NCBI GenBank assembly: GCA_016935315.1
Contig: JAFGRD010000128.1
Span: 43,989 to 107,988, forward strand
From: Pirellulales bacterium
Lineage (GTDB): Bacteria; Planctomycetota; Planctomycetia; Pirellulales; Thermoguttaceae
Direction of reading: 5' to 3'
Length of the DNA: 64,000 bases
Part shown: positions 16,528 to 25,601 of the stretch, piece by piece
Layout: every line of letters begins with the position of its first letter
Position numbering within the stretch: the stretch's first letter is position 1
The notes under the pieces: generated by a model
Told to the model about the DNA's origin: nothing
Database searches by the model: none
What the model saw: only the letters and a program-made list of their open reading frames with translations
Program-made: the position numbers and the translations under genes

Positions 16528-16990
16528 CTTCCTGTCTCGGCCGATCCGCTGTCCGAAAGCAAGTTCGGCTACGTCTATTACTACAGTGAAGAAAGACAGG
16601 TATTCACGCTTCACGCCTGGTCCGAGGAGGTGATGCAGGAGTGCAGGATCTTCAACCCGCCCACGGTGTACGAGTTGGAGAAGACGCGCCTTTGGGGAGA
16701 AGCCGGCCGGCAACGCCGGCCCATCGGCGTGAACGATTTCGCCGCGCCCAGCCCGTGGAAGAAAGGACATCCGGAAGGGCACTTTGGTGGAGGTATGGGC
16801 CCCACGGTCCCGGACGACCCCGCCAGCGATGTGACCCCACGCCAGGGGGCCCTGTAATTGTTCGCCGAAGGCCGATCTGCCAGGAAAGTGGCTGCAATCC
16901 TGCAGATTTCGCCTCGAACGGCCGAGTTTCACAAGGCGAGCATTCTGAAGCTGCTCGGGATCCGCACCACGGCGGAATTGGCCCAGTAGC
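16528..16990 (+). pseudogene. Remnant of a GAF-domain / LuxR-type HTH regulator
   Basis: One reading frame without a usable start carries, first, a GAF-like segment (FGYVYYYSEERQVFTLHAW, then RRPIGVNDFAAPSPWKKG and HPEGH, about 16561-16780), typical of GAF modules in sensor proteins. After a short jump come TPRQGAL, a TAA at 16855-16857, and LFAEGRSARKVAAILQISP continuing to RTTAELAQ and a TAG. The last part is a nearly complete LuxR-family HTH, with the TAA where homologues have Gln. The middle of the GAF domain through any receiver or kinase region is deleted. It looks like two-component genes collapsed by deletion and then a nonsense mutation. Confidence 0.75.
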
Positions 16991-17027
16991 GGTACCCGGC
17001 AATAAGACAGCACGCGCAGGCATTGCG

Positions 17028-19757
17028 ATGCGATGGCGGATCTTCAAGTGGAATTCGGCACGGGCCGCGTGGCTGGCAGTGCTGCTGCTATCCGCCCGGA
17101 CACCGGCGTCAGAGCCGACGCGCGAACCGTTCGTGCTCGTCCGAGACGGTCAGCCCGCCGCAACGGTCGTCTACGCCGGCGACGATGCCGTGGTTCAGGC
17201 CGCTGCGGAGGATCTTGGCCATTACGTAGAGCAGATCAGCGGCGCCAAGCTCCAAGTGAGCCGGGGCGTCGACGACCTGCCCGGGCCGACGCTGCACCTC
17301 GGCGCGACGAGCCTCTATCGCCGCTTGGCATCCGTGGAGGATGCTATTAAACTGGACGGTTTCGCCATGCGGCGCGTGGGGGAAGATCTGATCATCGCCG
17401 GGAAGATCCCGCAGGGTACGGCCAACGGGGTCGCCACGGTTCTGCAGGACCATTTTGGCGTGCGTTGGTACTACGCCGGGTCGCTTTGGGAAACGGTGCC
17501 CGAGCATTCGACGCTCAAGATCAAGCTGGCGCCTGGCGCCGCGGGTGCGGCCCGCGTGGTGAATCCCTCGCTGCTGGGAAGATTCGCCTACAGCGACCTG
17601 AAGGACAAGCATTTTCATCGTCGGGCCAGGCTGACGCTTCCGGGCGTCAAGCTGCCGTATTCGGGCACGGGCCATCACCTCAGCCGCGTCGTGAACCCCG
17701 AGAAGTCTCGCGACCGACCCGAGTACTTCGCCTACTGGGACGGCAAGCATCACGTCGAACCCGGCGTCCACCCGTGCTTCACCCATCCCGATATGCCGGC
17801 GATCTTCCTCGACGAGGTTCGCGAGGGAAAGGGGACCTTCGGTGTTAACGACAATCTCAGCGCGTGCCGGTGCGCGCGATGCCTGCAGGTCGATGGCCAA
17901 TCCGAGCCGTACCTGGGCATGGTCAACGTGTCCGAGAGCTACTTCCAACTGATAGCTCAAGTCGCCAAGGAAGCCGCGATCGTGCGCCCCGACCTGCGGC
18001 TGGGCGTGTTCGCCTATCAGTTGACCAACGCGCCGCCGAAGACGGTCGCCCACATCGGAGAAAACGTCGACGTCGTGCTCTGCCAGGATACCTCGCAATA
18101 CTTCGACATCGCGCACAAGGACCGCGACCAACGGATGTCGGCCGATTGGGTGAAGAAGTGCGGCCACGTGCGATTCTACGACTATGTCGGCATCAGCTAC
18201 TGGACGCCCCGCTACTTCCCACACATCCTCGCGGATCAGATCAAACACCTGGACCGCATCGGCGTCGCGGGCTACGGGACCCATTCGTCCGCCATGATCG
18301 ATTCGTCGATGCCAATGTACTACCTGCTCTCCCGCCTGCTCTGGAACACCGATCTGGATCCGGACGCGCTGGTGGCCGAGATGATTGCCGACCTCTACTG
18401 CGAATCGGCCGGGCCGATCGCCGACTTCTATGCCCACTGGGAAGCCGTTTGGCAGCGGCAGAAACGGGCCCGGTGGCTCTTCGGCATGGACGACTTTCGA
18501 GGCGAGATGTCGCTCTATGCGTGGGACGACTTCGAGAAGGGGCAGGCGCTTCTCCAAAAGGCTTCGGCACTGGCGAAAGAAGAGCGCGTGGGCCGTCGGG
18601 TGGCCTATCTGAGGGAGCGCTACGCCTTCACGTACGAAAGCGCCAAGGCGTTTACCGTTTCGATGCGTGCGACGCAGTGGAAACCCACGGCAAACCACGA
18701 AGATGCGATCGAGCTGTCCAACGCCGTAACCGACGCCTGGCGACTCTGGGCCGATCGCTTCGATAGGAGCTACCTGCTGGAAGGCACACCGATGGCTTCC
18801 TGGCTCGACAAGCCCTGCCGGGTGCGTGTTTGGGCGCTCAAACAGCAGATGCGCGACGCCGTCTTGGCCCCCTTGGTCCGCTGGGTGTGTGCCAACGAGG
18901 GCCGTATTCCGCCGGAGGAGCTGAGACGGATCGAGCACGTCCTCGCCGGAGTGGGCATGCTCAACCGCAGCATCATCGAAGGAAGAGTTACCGAACGCGT
19001 GGAGGCGGTGCCCTACATGCCGCGCGTGGACAGCCTTCTCGTGGCCGACGTCCCCAAAATCCCCACGCCGCCGCGGTTGGAGGCCGACGAGCCGTCATGG
19101 CGCGACGCCGGGCCCTTGGACGCCGCGCCTTGGGTATTTCTGGATCGAACGAAAAAATGGGAGGTCGGCAAGTATGAAGATCCGGTAGCCCAACATCATT
19201 ATGTGATGCACCGGCCGCCGGTACGTGACGATCTCTCGATGGATTGCCAGGCGGGCTGGGACGACGCGAACCTCTACCTGCGCGTTCGCGTCAAGGACGA
19301 GCGTCACGTCCAGAACCAGCCGCCCCCGGCCATGTGGAAAGAAGACAGCATCCGTCTTGCACTCAACCCCCAGCGCGACAGCTTCTTGTATGATGTCCAC
19401 TCTTGGGCCTATATCTGGGGCGGATATCGCGGGTGCGAGTTGGATCTCGGCGTCTCGCTTTGCGACCAGGCAACGCGCGTTCACGTCGAGGCAACGCCGG
19501 AAAGGCTGCCGCGGACTCTCGACCCGACTTCACTGATTCGTGCCACCGCACGACGGCGGCCGCCGTATACAGTCTACGAATTGGCGATCGACTGGCGACT
19601 GCTACCCGATTTCGCGCCGGCCGCGGAACGGAGCCTGGGCCTCTGGCTGGTAGTCCATGACACGGACCAGGGAGAACGGATCAGCGCCGAGTATGGCAGC
19701 GCGGTCAACCGGGTGAAGCGACCGGCCGGTTTCTCGGCCATCCGGCTTGTGGAATAG
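17028..19757 (+). CDS. Secreted DUF4838 protein with CBM9-like C-terminal domain
   Basis: A 909-residue protein with a signal peptide (about 1-28). Residues about 30-170 resemble the beta-strand-rich GH20b/GH67N-like N-domain found before TIM barrels (FVLVRDGQPAATVVYAGDDA, AAEDLGHYVEQISGAKL). The DUF4838 region follows (about 190-560), with a C-rich SACRCARCLQVDG motif. The C-terminal 120 residues show the CBM9-like DOMON fold pattern (WDDANLYLRVRVKDERHV, WKEDSIRLALNPQ, YELAIDWRLLP). DUF4838 proteins are probably glycosidases of unknown specificity (family knowledge). The long upstream open frame overlaps the decayed regulator, so the ATG at 17028, with the signal peptide, is the start. Confidence 0.8.
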   Translation: MRWRIFKWNSARAAWLAVLLLSARTPASEPTREPFVLVRDGQPAATVVYAGDDAVVQAAAEDLGHYVEQISGAKLQVSRGVDDLPGPTLHLGATSLYRRLASVEDAIKLDGFAMRRVGEDLIIAGKIPQGTANGVATVLQDHFGVRWYYAGSLWETVPEHSTLKIKLAPGAAGAARVVNPSLLGRFAYSDLKDKHFHRRARLTLPGVKLPYSGTGHHLSRVVNPEKSRDRPEYFAYWDGKHHVEPGVHPCFTHPDMPAIFLDEVREGKGTFGVNDNLSACRCARCLQVDGQSEPYLGMVNVSESYFQLIAQVAKEAAIVRPDLRLGVFAYQLTNAPPKTVAHIGENVDVVLCQDTSQYFDIAHKDRDQRMSADWVKKCGHVRFYDYVGISYWTPRYFPHILADQIKHLDRIGVAGYGTHSSAMIDSSMPMYYLLSRLLWNTDLDPDALVAEMIADLYCESAGPIADFYAHWEAVWQRQKRARWLFGMDDFRGEMSLYAWDDFEKGQALLQKASALAKEERVGRRVAYLRERYAFTYESAKAFTVSMRATQWKPTANHEDAIELSNAVTDAWRLWADRFDRSYLLEGTPMASWLDKPCRVRVWALKQQMRDAVLAPLVRWVCANEGRIPPEELRRIEHVLAGVGMLNRSIIEGRVTERVEAVPYMPRVDSLLVADVPKIPTPPRLEADEPSWRDAGPLDAAPWVFLDRTKKWEVGKYEDPVAQHHYVMHRPPVRDDLSMDCQAGWDDANLYLRVRVKDERHVQNQPPPAMWKEDSIRLALNPQRDSFLYDVHSWAYIWGGYRGCELDLGVSLCDQATRVHVEATPERLPRTLDPTSLIRATARRRPPYTVYELAIDWRLLPDFAPAAERSLGLWLVVHDTDQGERISAEYGSAVNRVKRPAGFSAIRLVE

Positions 19758-19803
19758 TCGGGCCCCTTGGCCCACCATGCTGCAAGAGCCCGGTCGCTAC
19801 TAC

Positions 19804-19853
19804 GGAGCGAGAGGGACAACGGCATCGCTGACGATGCCGTTGTCGTCCGCTCC
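19804..19853. terminator. Bidirectional hairpin between convergent genes
   Basis: A perfect 13-bp stem GACAACGGCATCG (19815-19827) pairs with 19832-19844 around the loop CTGA. It is extended outward by GGAGCG (19804-19809) with CGCTCC (19848-19853) across a small internal loop. It lies between the DUF4838 gene and the chemotaxis gene, which run toward each other. There is no T-run, so any factor-independent termination is by stem strength alone. Confidence 0.7.
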
Positions 19854-19860
19854 TCGACGA

Positions 19861-21984
19861 TCATGTCCCGTGCGATTCACCTTCGCTGGAAGCTGTCGGC
19901 GTGCGCGTATCAGTGTCCTCCGTGCGGAAGCGGCTGACGAGTTGGCGAAGTGTGGCGGCTTGCGCCCCCAGTTCTTCGCTACTGGAGGCCATTTCTTCGC
20001 TGCCGGCGGCAGTCTGCTCAGCGACCTCGGAAACGCCCTGGATGGCTCTGGAGACTTCTTCCGCATTGGAGGTCTGTTCGACCGTGGCGGTGGCGATCTC
20101 GCCGATGCGGGCGCCGGTCGCTTCGACGCCCTCGAGGATCTGCTTCAGCGACTGGCCGGTAGCCTCGCTGAGCTGCGCGCCCTCCTGGACTCGATCGGTC
20201 GATTCGCGAATCAACGCGGAGATTTCGCCGGCTGCTTGATTCGAGCGTTCGGCCAGCTTGCGCACTTCATCGGCCACGACGGCGAATCCCATGCCGTGTT
20301 CACCGGCCCGGGCGGCCTCGATGGCCGCATTCAGCGCCAGCAGGTTGGTTTGGCTGGCGATTTCCGAAATCACCTGAATGATTTCAGCGATCTGTTGCGA
20401 GCTGGTACGGATCAAATCCATCGCTTCGATCGATTTCTGCACGGCCAGGCCGCCTTCGTTGGCCAGCTCATTGGTTTGCTTGGCCACTTCATTGGCTTTC
20501 AGGGCGTTTTCATTGACCGCCTCGATCGATCGGGTGAGCTCTTCAATCGAAGCGCCCATTTCCTCGATGTTGGCGCTTTGGGTCTGGGCCCCCTGCGCCA
20601 GCGTCTGCGAACTCTGGGCGATGACTTGGGAACCTTCGTTGAACTGCAAAGCGCTTTCGGTGACCTCGCCGATAATTGCGGCCAGGTCGCGAATCAGCTT
20701 GCCGATGCCGGCGGCCAGTTCGTCGATGGCGCCATCACCTTCGACGCGTACGGTTCGTGTCAGATCGCCTTCGGCCGCCGCGTTGACGACCTCCAGCAGG
20801 TAATCCACCTTCTGGCGGAGGATCTCTGCCTGCTGGCGTTCCTCCTCGGCCTGTCGCCGCTCCAGCTCGGCCTGCGCTTGCTGGCGTTTGCGTTCCTCTT
20901 CCTGCAGCAGACGTTCCCGTTTGGCCTCCTCCTCGCGTTGCTTTTGTTCGGCCTCGACCTGTCGGCGTTCGGCCTCGGCCCGCTGTGCCTGCGCTTCCTT
21001 CTCCCGCTCCGCGGCCGCGTTGATGTCGTCGAAGGCCTTGCTGGTGTTGTCGATCGATTGATTGATGGCCTGGGCCATCTGGCCGATTTCGTCCCGGCCC
21101 TTGACGTCGCATTTCTTGCTGAAGTCTTGGCTGGCCAAGGCCGTGACACTGACCAGGATCTTGTCCAGCGACCGCGTGATGATGCGGGAGAGGACGACTC
21201 CCAGGCCGACGGCCGCTAAACCGGCGAAGATGCCCACGAGCACAAACAGCCTGGTCTGGAAGGCCGCCCGCTGCTCGATCGAGGTCGCAATGCTCACGAC
21301 GGAGTTCTTCTTCTCGGCCAGGCCCTTCTCCTTCTCGTTGATCTGCTTCTTCTTCCCTTCCACCTTGGCCAGGGCAGTCTGGATGGTGTTTTCCTGCGCC
21401 GTTTGGAGCTCGTCGATCAACCCGCGCATCGTGTTGAATGTTTCCAGCGCCGAGCCGTAGTTGCTTGATTTACGCGCGAACTGCAGCTTACCCGTGTTGA
21501 CCAGCTCGACAACCTTGCGAGTCTTCTCTTTCCACGTGGCGAACGCTTCGACGAACTGCGTGTAGAGCTGTTGAGACTGCTCCGTTTTGAACTGGGCGGA
21601 GGCTTCCGTCATCCGGTCTTCCGCCTGCTGGATGTTCTCGAGGCTCTGCTGGTCGGCGGCCTTGGATTCCTCGTCGCCACTGGCCGCCAGGGCCATCTTC
21701 TCGGCGATGACGGCCTGATGCACGTCCCGATCGGCCTCGAGCATGAGTTGGATGCTCTGCTTGAGGGCCTGCAGTTCGACGATGTCCTCGTTGATCAACG
21801 GGAGCATTTCGTCGGAAATCAGCGGGGCGATATCACGATCGATCAGCGCCAGGAAATTGTCGTTGACAATGGCATTGACGCTCTTCTTCAACTCGCCCAT
21901 GCCGTACCATCCCACACCGACCAGCAGTGCAAGAGCAAGCACGGGTACCCCGACCATTAGTGCGATCTTGTGTTTGATCTTCAT
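19861..21984 (-). CDS. Methyl-accepting chemotaxis protein
   Basis: A 707-residue transmembrane receptor. TM1 is at about 7-28, then a helical periplasmic sensor (about 30-240, four-helix-bundle type), TM2 at about 245-265 and a HAMP domain. A long, charged Glu/Arg/Gln-rich coiled coil (about 325-400) leads to a second HAMP-like unit ([17 protein letters not shown] onward), and the signalling domain has its hairpin tip at about 538-575 ([30 protein letters not shown]). Methylation sites are not assigned. An AGAGAGAG-type SD precedes the ATG at 21984. It lies 150 bp behind a small secreted sensor-like protein. No cheA or cheW is nearby, so it must join an array encoded elsewhere. Confidence 0.9.
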   Translation of the reverse strand: MKIKHKIALMVGVPVLALALLVGVGWYGMGELKKSVNAIVNDNFLALIDRDIAPLISDEMLPLINEDIVELQALKQSIQLMLEADRDVHQAVIAEKMALAASGDEESKAADQQSLENIQQAEDRMTEASAQFKTEQSQQLYTQFVEAFATWKEKTRKVVELVNTGKLQFARKSSNYGSALETFNTMRGLIDELQTAQENTIQTALAKVEGKKKQINEKEKGLAEKKNSVVSIATSIEQRAAFQTRLFVLVGIFAGLAAVGLGVVLSRIITRSLDKILVSVTALASQDFSKKCDVKGRDEIGQMAQAINQSIDNTSKAFDDINAAAEREKEAQAQRAEAERRQVEAEQKQREEEAKRERLLQEEERKRQQAQAELERRQAEEERQQAEILRQKVDYLLEVVNAAAEGDLTRTVRVEGDGAIDELAAGIGKLIRDLAAIIGEVTESALQFNEGSQVIAQSSQTLAQGAQTQSANIEEMGASIEELTRSIEAVNENALKANEVAKQTNELANEGGLAVQKSIEAMDLIRTSSQQIAEIIQVISEIASQTNLLALNAAIEAARAGEHGMGFAVVADEVRKLAERSNQAAGEISALIRESTDRVQEGAQLSEATGQSLKQILEGVEATGARIGEIATATVEQTSNAEEVSRAIQGVSEVAEQTAAGSEEMASSSEELGAQAATLRQLVSRFRTEDTDTRTPTASSEGESHGT

Positions 21985-22096
21985 GTTCACTCTCTCTTCT
22001 ATCGTGGAAATGCGGGTCGGAGGACGTGGACAAGCTCGCCGACTGTCAGACCACGCGATTCGCGTGCGGTTCACGTTCTCTGTCGAAACCGAGGCG

Positions 22097-22120
22097 ACCG
22101 GGAGGGCGCACCCTCCCGGT
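22097..22120 (-). terminator. Intra-operon hairpin between sensor-like gene and chemotaxis gene
   Basis: A perfect 10-bp stem, ACCGGGAGGG (22097-22106) with CCCTCCCGGT (22111-22120), around a four-base loop, 14 bp after the stop codon of the small secreted protein and 112 bp before the chemotaxis start. There is no T-run. It may act as an attenuator or an mRNA 3'-end stabiliser that keeps the first gene more abundant than the second. Confidence 0.55.
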
Positions 22121-22134
22121 CCCCCCCCGGCGCT

Positions 22135-22752
22135 TTATAGTGCGTTCGGATTCATACCGAAGCAAACCGCACCGATCACGCTCCCATCGGCGTCGATGAT
22201 CGGCAGTGACATCTTCTGGTCCACTTCGCCGGTGGACTTGTCGAGCTTGGCCTCGCTGACGGCGACGCCGCCGGTACCGTCACGGTAGGCGTCCTGCCAT
22301 TTGGGTTCGTCGCCCTGCCAGTAATCACTGGTGAGCTCGTTCTGGCCGACGTTGGCGCCCTGGTTATCCATGACGAAGGTCTCCCCCACGGCGGAGAACT
22401 GTTGGCAGATCTTCCGAATTTCTTCGGCGCACGCGTTGCTCGTCAGCTCTTGGTGGATCGGCAACTCGTCTTCAGCCTCGGTCCATTCTTGATCGACTTG
22501 CTTGATTTGGTCGAGCGACTGGTTTGTGGCGTTCTGCGCCTTGACCGCTTCGACGAACACGGGATTCGTGCACTGAGGAATCAAGTTCGTCTTGGCAAAG
22601 GTCTTCATCGCATCGGAGGCGTTGCCGGCCGAATCGATTTCAGCGGTCAACCGCTCCTTCAGCGCCGTGACCTTGCTGTCCTCTGCCTGAACGTGCGCTA
22701 CCAGCGACGCCAGGAGAATCGCACTGCACAGAACGACAACCCACTTTCTCAT
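22135..22752 (-). CDS. Small secreted sensor-like protein (PDC/Cache-like), unknown ligand
   Basis: A 205-residue protein with a clean signal peptide (MRKWVVVLCSAILLASLVAHVQA, about 1-23, written here only to show its hydrophobic core) and no other membrane segment. The mature part is helical at first (about 25-100), then a PAS-like alpha/beta region: GETFVMDNQGANVGQNELT, YWQGDEPKWQDAY and MSLPIIDADGSVIGAVCFG. That pattern is seen in Cache/PDC sensor domains, but here it is soluble and not fused to a receptor. AAGGAG lies 8 bases before the ATG at 22752. Being the first gene of a unit with a chemotaxis receptor, it may bind a ligand and present it; this is inference. Confidence 0.7.
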   Translation of the reverse strand: MRKWVVVLCSAILLASLVAHVQAEDSKVTALKERLTAEIDSAGNASDAMKTFAKTNLIPQCTNPVFVEAVKAQNATNQSLDQIKQVDQEWTEAEDELPIHQELTSNACAEEIRKICQQFSAVGETFVMDNQGANVGQNELTSDYWQGDEPKWQDAYRDGTGGVAVSEAKLDKSTGEVDQKMSLPIIDADGSVIGAVCFGMNPNAL

Positions 22753-23202
22753 GACAGATCTCCTTGTAGACTGGAGGGCGCGCTGCGCGGCAACAGCGTC
22801 CTCACCGAACCATGAAGGAACCAGCATAACTCCGAACGTTGCGAGTTATGTAACACACTCTTCGCCAGGTCTGGCCTATCTCGTTGGTGGACGCGATGGC
22901 GACAGGGTGCTCTCCCCTTTGAATCCGCGATTCGTCGACAACGGGTCTCAATGAAAGCAGTCGTGTCCTCTGCCGCGGTGGATACACTTTCCAAACTGCA
23001 CCCATCGTGCAGGGGACACAACCCTAACTCCTGCCTTCCAAACCTGTTCAACCATAGGTCATGTTTTCGAAAAGGAGAGAAAACTTGCGCGCAAAAACAC
23101 GGCCCTGAATCGCGCGGCGCGCATACTCCCCGCCACGCTAGATTTGCGTCGCGGAATCTGTCGAAAAGACTGGTGGCAACGACTCGGCCGGAAGGACCAG
23201 AC
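22753..23202. other. Intergenic region between serC and the sensor/chemotaxis unit
   Basis: 450 bp, less GC-rich than the genes. It contains the palindrome at 22825-22850 and runs such as AAAAGGAGAGAAAACTT near 23080. No supported ORF is present. The promoter of the minus-strand sensor/chemotaxis unit must lie here, but no convincing -35/-10 pair was found; an alternative sigma factor is possible. Confidence 0.4.
22825..22850. promoter_or_regulatory. 26-bp palindrome upstream of the sensor/chemotaxis unit
   Basis: CATAACTC at 22825-22832 is the exact reverse complement of GAGTTATG at 22843-22850, with AACGTT at the centre; overall 11 of 13 half-site positions are symmetrical. It lies 73-98 bp before the sensor ATG, where a promoter or 5' UTR is expected. 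It may be an operator for a dimeric regulator or a transcript hairpin. Confidence 0.55.
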
Positions 23203-24300
23203 CTAGGCCTTGTGCTTCTCGCAGAACTTGAGCATGAAGTCGCAGAGGGTCTCAACGCCTTCGACGGGCATGGCGTTGTAGATCGAAGCCCGGCATCCAC
23301 CGACCGAGCGGTGCCCCTTCAGGGCAGCCAGCCCACGCTGCTCGGCCTGTTCCAGAAACGGCTTGTCCAAGTCCGGGCTTGCCAGGCGGAAGGCAACGTT
23401 CATCAACGAACGGCTTCCCGGGGCGGCATGGGCCTCGTAGAAGCCCTCGCAACGGTCGATGGTCTCGTACAGCCGCGAGACCTTCTGCCGGTTGATCTCG
23501 AGCATCTTGTCCAATCCGCCGATCTCGCGCAGCAGCCAATCCGTGACCAGCTTGACGATGTAGACCGCGAAGACCGGCGGCGTGTTCAGCACCGACTTGC
23601 CTTCTGCAAAGACCCGGTAGTTGAGCATCGACGGCAGATCCGCAGGTGCCCGCGCGACCAGATCGTCACGGATGATCACGATGGTCACGCCCGCGGGGCC
23701 CGCGTTCTTCTGGGCACACGCGTAGAGGATCCCGTACCGCTCGACGGGCACGGGTCGGCAAAGGAAGTCGGACGAGCTGTCGCACACCAGCGGCACGTCG
23801 CCCGTGTCTGGCTCGGTCGGAAACTGGACGCCTTGAATCGTCTCGTTCGAGGTGATGTGGACGTAGGCCGCGTCGGGGTCCAGATCAAGCTGGCCCTGCT
23901 CGGGTATCCGATCGTAGTTCGTTGCCTGGCCGTCCCAGACGACTCGGACCTCGCCCTGCGTCTTGGCCTGCTGCAACGCTTTCTTTCCCCAAGAGCCGGT
24001 CAGAACGTAGTCGGCCTTCTTGCCGGAGCCACGGAGGTAGTTCATCGGCACCATGGCGAACTGCAACTGCGCCCCACCCTGCATAAACAGGACGCGATAG
24101 TTGTCGGGAATCGCCAACAGCCGCCGAAGGTTGGCCTCGGCCTGCCCAATGATGTCGTCGAAGGTCTTCGACCGGTGGCTGATCTCCAGAATCGAAATTC
24201 CCACACCCGGAAGGGCCAGCAGGTCACGCTGGGCCTCCTCCAACGCGGGCAGGGGCAGCATGGCGGGACCGGGGGAGAAGTTGTAGACTCGCTTTTCCAT
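23203..24300 (-). CDS. serC: Phosphoserine aminotransferase
   Basis: A PLP enzyme converting 3-phosphohydroxypyruvate and glutamate to phosphoserine in serine synthesis; it also acts in the pyridoxal phosphate pathway. The 365-residue length and the motifs NFSPGPAMLP at the N-terminus, ISHRSKTF (40-47), MQGGAQLQFAMVPMN (73-87) and the PLP lysine K198 in ACAQKNAGP are those of SerC. The frame is open to 24354, but the ATG at 24300 matches the family start; a T/A-rich stretch lies just upstream and the SD is weak. A promoter is predicted at 24354-24381. Confidence 0.95.
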   Translation of the reverse strand: MEKRVYNFSPGPAMLPLPALEEAQRDLLALPGVGISILEISHRSKTFDDIIGQAEANLRRLLAIPDNYRVLFMQGGAQLQFAMVPMNYLRGSGKKADYVLTGSWGKKALQQAKTQGEVRVVWDGQATNYDRIPEQGQLDLDPDAAYVHITSNETIQGVQFPTEPDTGDVPLVCDSSSDFLCRPVPVERYGILYACAQKNAGPAGVTIVIIRDDLVARAPADLPSMLNYRVFAEGKSVLNTPPVFAVYIVKLVTDWLLREIGGLDKMLEINRQKVSRLYETIDRCEGFYEAHAAPGSRSLMNVAFRLASPDLDKPFLEQAEQRGLAALKGHRSVGGCRASIYNAMPVEGVETLCDFMLKFCEKHKA

Positions 24301-24353
24301 TTTTTTCTGACCTAGCTGAACAGGACCGGTTTTTGGAACACATTTTCCCCCCA

Positions 24354-24381
24354 AGTCTACCGCAGAAGACGAATCTGTCCA
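24354..24381 (-). promoter_or_regulatory. Promoter of serC
   Basis: On the minus strand: -35 TGGACA (24376-24381, five of six), 16-bp spacer, -10 TAGACT (24354-24359, four of six). The predicted start gives a leader of roughly 45 bases. It lies just past the end of the upstream aldo/keto reductase gene. Confidence 0.55.
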
Positions 24382-24409
24382 GGAGCCGGCCGGACGCCCG
24401 CCCCGCCTC

Positions 24410-25450
24410 CTACCAGGCGTAGGCCTCCGGGGCTTCCCCGCCGGGACCCGGCCAAATCTCGTCCAACCGTGCCAGGACCTCCGCCGTGAGTTCGATGGCC
24501 AACGCCCGAAGACTGCCGTCCAGTTGCCCCAGGGTCCGCGGGCCGATGATCGGGGCGGTTACCACCGGGTTGGCCAGCAACCAGGCCAGGGCGACGTCGG
24601 CGGGCTTCTCCCCAATCTCCCGACAGAGGGCCTCGTAGGCCTCCAGTTGTGCACGAAGATGCTCGATCCTCTCCGCGGACAGCCGCGACCGCCGCCCCTC
24701 GTTGGCCGACTCCAGTGCGCCGGCCAACAGGCCTCCCTCCAGCGGACTCCAGGGAATCAACCCCAGCCCCAGCGACCGGCAAGCCGGAACCACCTCCAAC
24801 TCGACCGCCCGGGTAGCCAGACTGTATTTGCTCTGCTCCGACACGAGGCCTATCAGACGCCGCGCCCGAGCCAGCGTGTCGGCTTGCGCGATGTTCCAGG
24901 CAGCGAAATTGCTGCTGCCGACGTAATGGATCTTGCCGGCCGTGACCAGTTGTTCCATGGCCTGCCAAACCTCTTCCCAAGGCGCCCCGTGGTCCACGCC
25001 AAACACGTGGTCGCCGTAGTCGAGGCCCAGGATCTTGATGATCGATTCGCCGGCCTTACCGCGGTCGACGTGGTGCATCTGGTAGAGGTCGATCGTGTCG
25101 GTTTGCAGCCGGCGGAGGCTGTCGTCGCACGCCCGGCGGATGTGCCGAGCCGACAGCCCGCGATCCAACGGCAGATTGCCCATGGGATTGAAGACCTTCG
25201 TGGCCAGCACGATGCTCTCGCGCCGCCCGCCACCCTGGGCCAACCACTGGCCGATAATCTGCTCGGTAACGCCCTGGCCCAGTACCTTGCCGTAGACATT
25301 GGCCGTATCGAAGAAGTTGATCCCCAGCTCCAGGGCCCGATCCATGATCGCGAAGGCATCGGCCTCGGTCGTTTCCGGACCGAAGTTCATGGTTCCCAGG
25401 CAGAGCCGGCTGACGGTCAGGCCCGTTCGCCCCAGTTGCGTGTATTGCAT
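24410..25450 (-). CDS. Aldo/keto reductase
   Basis: A 346-residue NADPH-dependent aldo/keto reductase. The expected catalytic tetrad is visible: D48 (FFDTANVYG), Y53, K85 (VLATKVF) and H126 or H127 (YQMHHVD). The family pattern GKIHYVGSSNFAAWNIAQA follows. A 25-30-residue insertion (about 130-155) separates HHVDRG from APWEEVWQAM, which are adjacent in many homologues; loop length here is known to vary. The ATG at 25450 (MQYTQLGRTGLTVS) is the family start; upstream frame is not conserved-looking. Substrate unknown; probably an aldehyde or sugar. Confidence 0.9.
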   Translation of the reverse strand: MQYTQLGRTGLTVSRLCLGTMNFGPETTEADAFAIMDRALELGINFFDTANVYGKVLGQGVTEQIIGQWLAQGGGRRESIVLATKVFNPMGNLPLDRGLSARHIRRACDDSLRRLQTDTIDLYQMHHVDRGKAGESIIKILGLDYGDHVFGVDHGAPWEEVWQAMEQLVTAGKIHYVGSSNFAAWNIAQADTLARARRLIGLVSEQSKYSLATRAVELEVVPACRSLGLGLIPWSPLEGGLLAGALESANEGRRSRLSAERIEHLRAQLEAYEALCREIGEKPADVALAWLLANPVVTAPIIGPRTLGQLDGSLRALAIELTAEVLARLDEIWPGPGGEAPEAYAW

Positions 25451-25521
25451 TGGCTTGAACCTCGAGGTTTCTCGGATCGCGCGCAGTTTACCGCGAATCG
25501 TGATCGGCCGGAAGGGGGGGC

Positions 25522-25549
25522 TTGACAACGCTGCGCCAACGGCTACACT
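25522..25549 (+). promoter_or_regulatory. Promoter of the first sialidase-like gene
   Basis: -35 TTGACA (25522-25527, perfect), 16-bp spacer, -10 TACACT (25544-25549, four of six), giving a leader of about 46 bases to the ATG at 25602, which has a GGGAGG SD. It is among the clearest promoters in the window. Confidence 0.7.
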
Positions 25550-25601
25550 GTGGGCGTCTTCAATCGGCGGCAGATTTCAACCCTTGATGGGAGGATTCGC
25601 T

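Noticed and set aside
16641..17027. N-terminal extension of the DUF4838 gene to 16641
   Set aside because: The added residues overlap the GAF/LuxR remnant in another frame and would bury the signal peptide; the ATG at 17028 is preferred.
17109..18938. 609-codon minus-strand frame
   Set aside because: Antisense to the DUF4838 gene, with no motif or start context.
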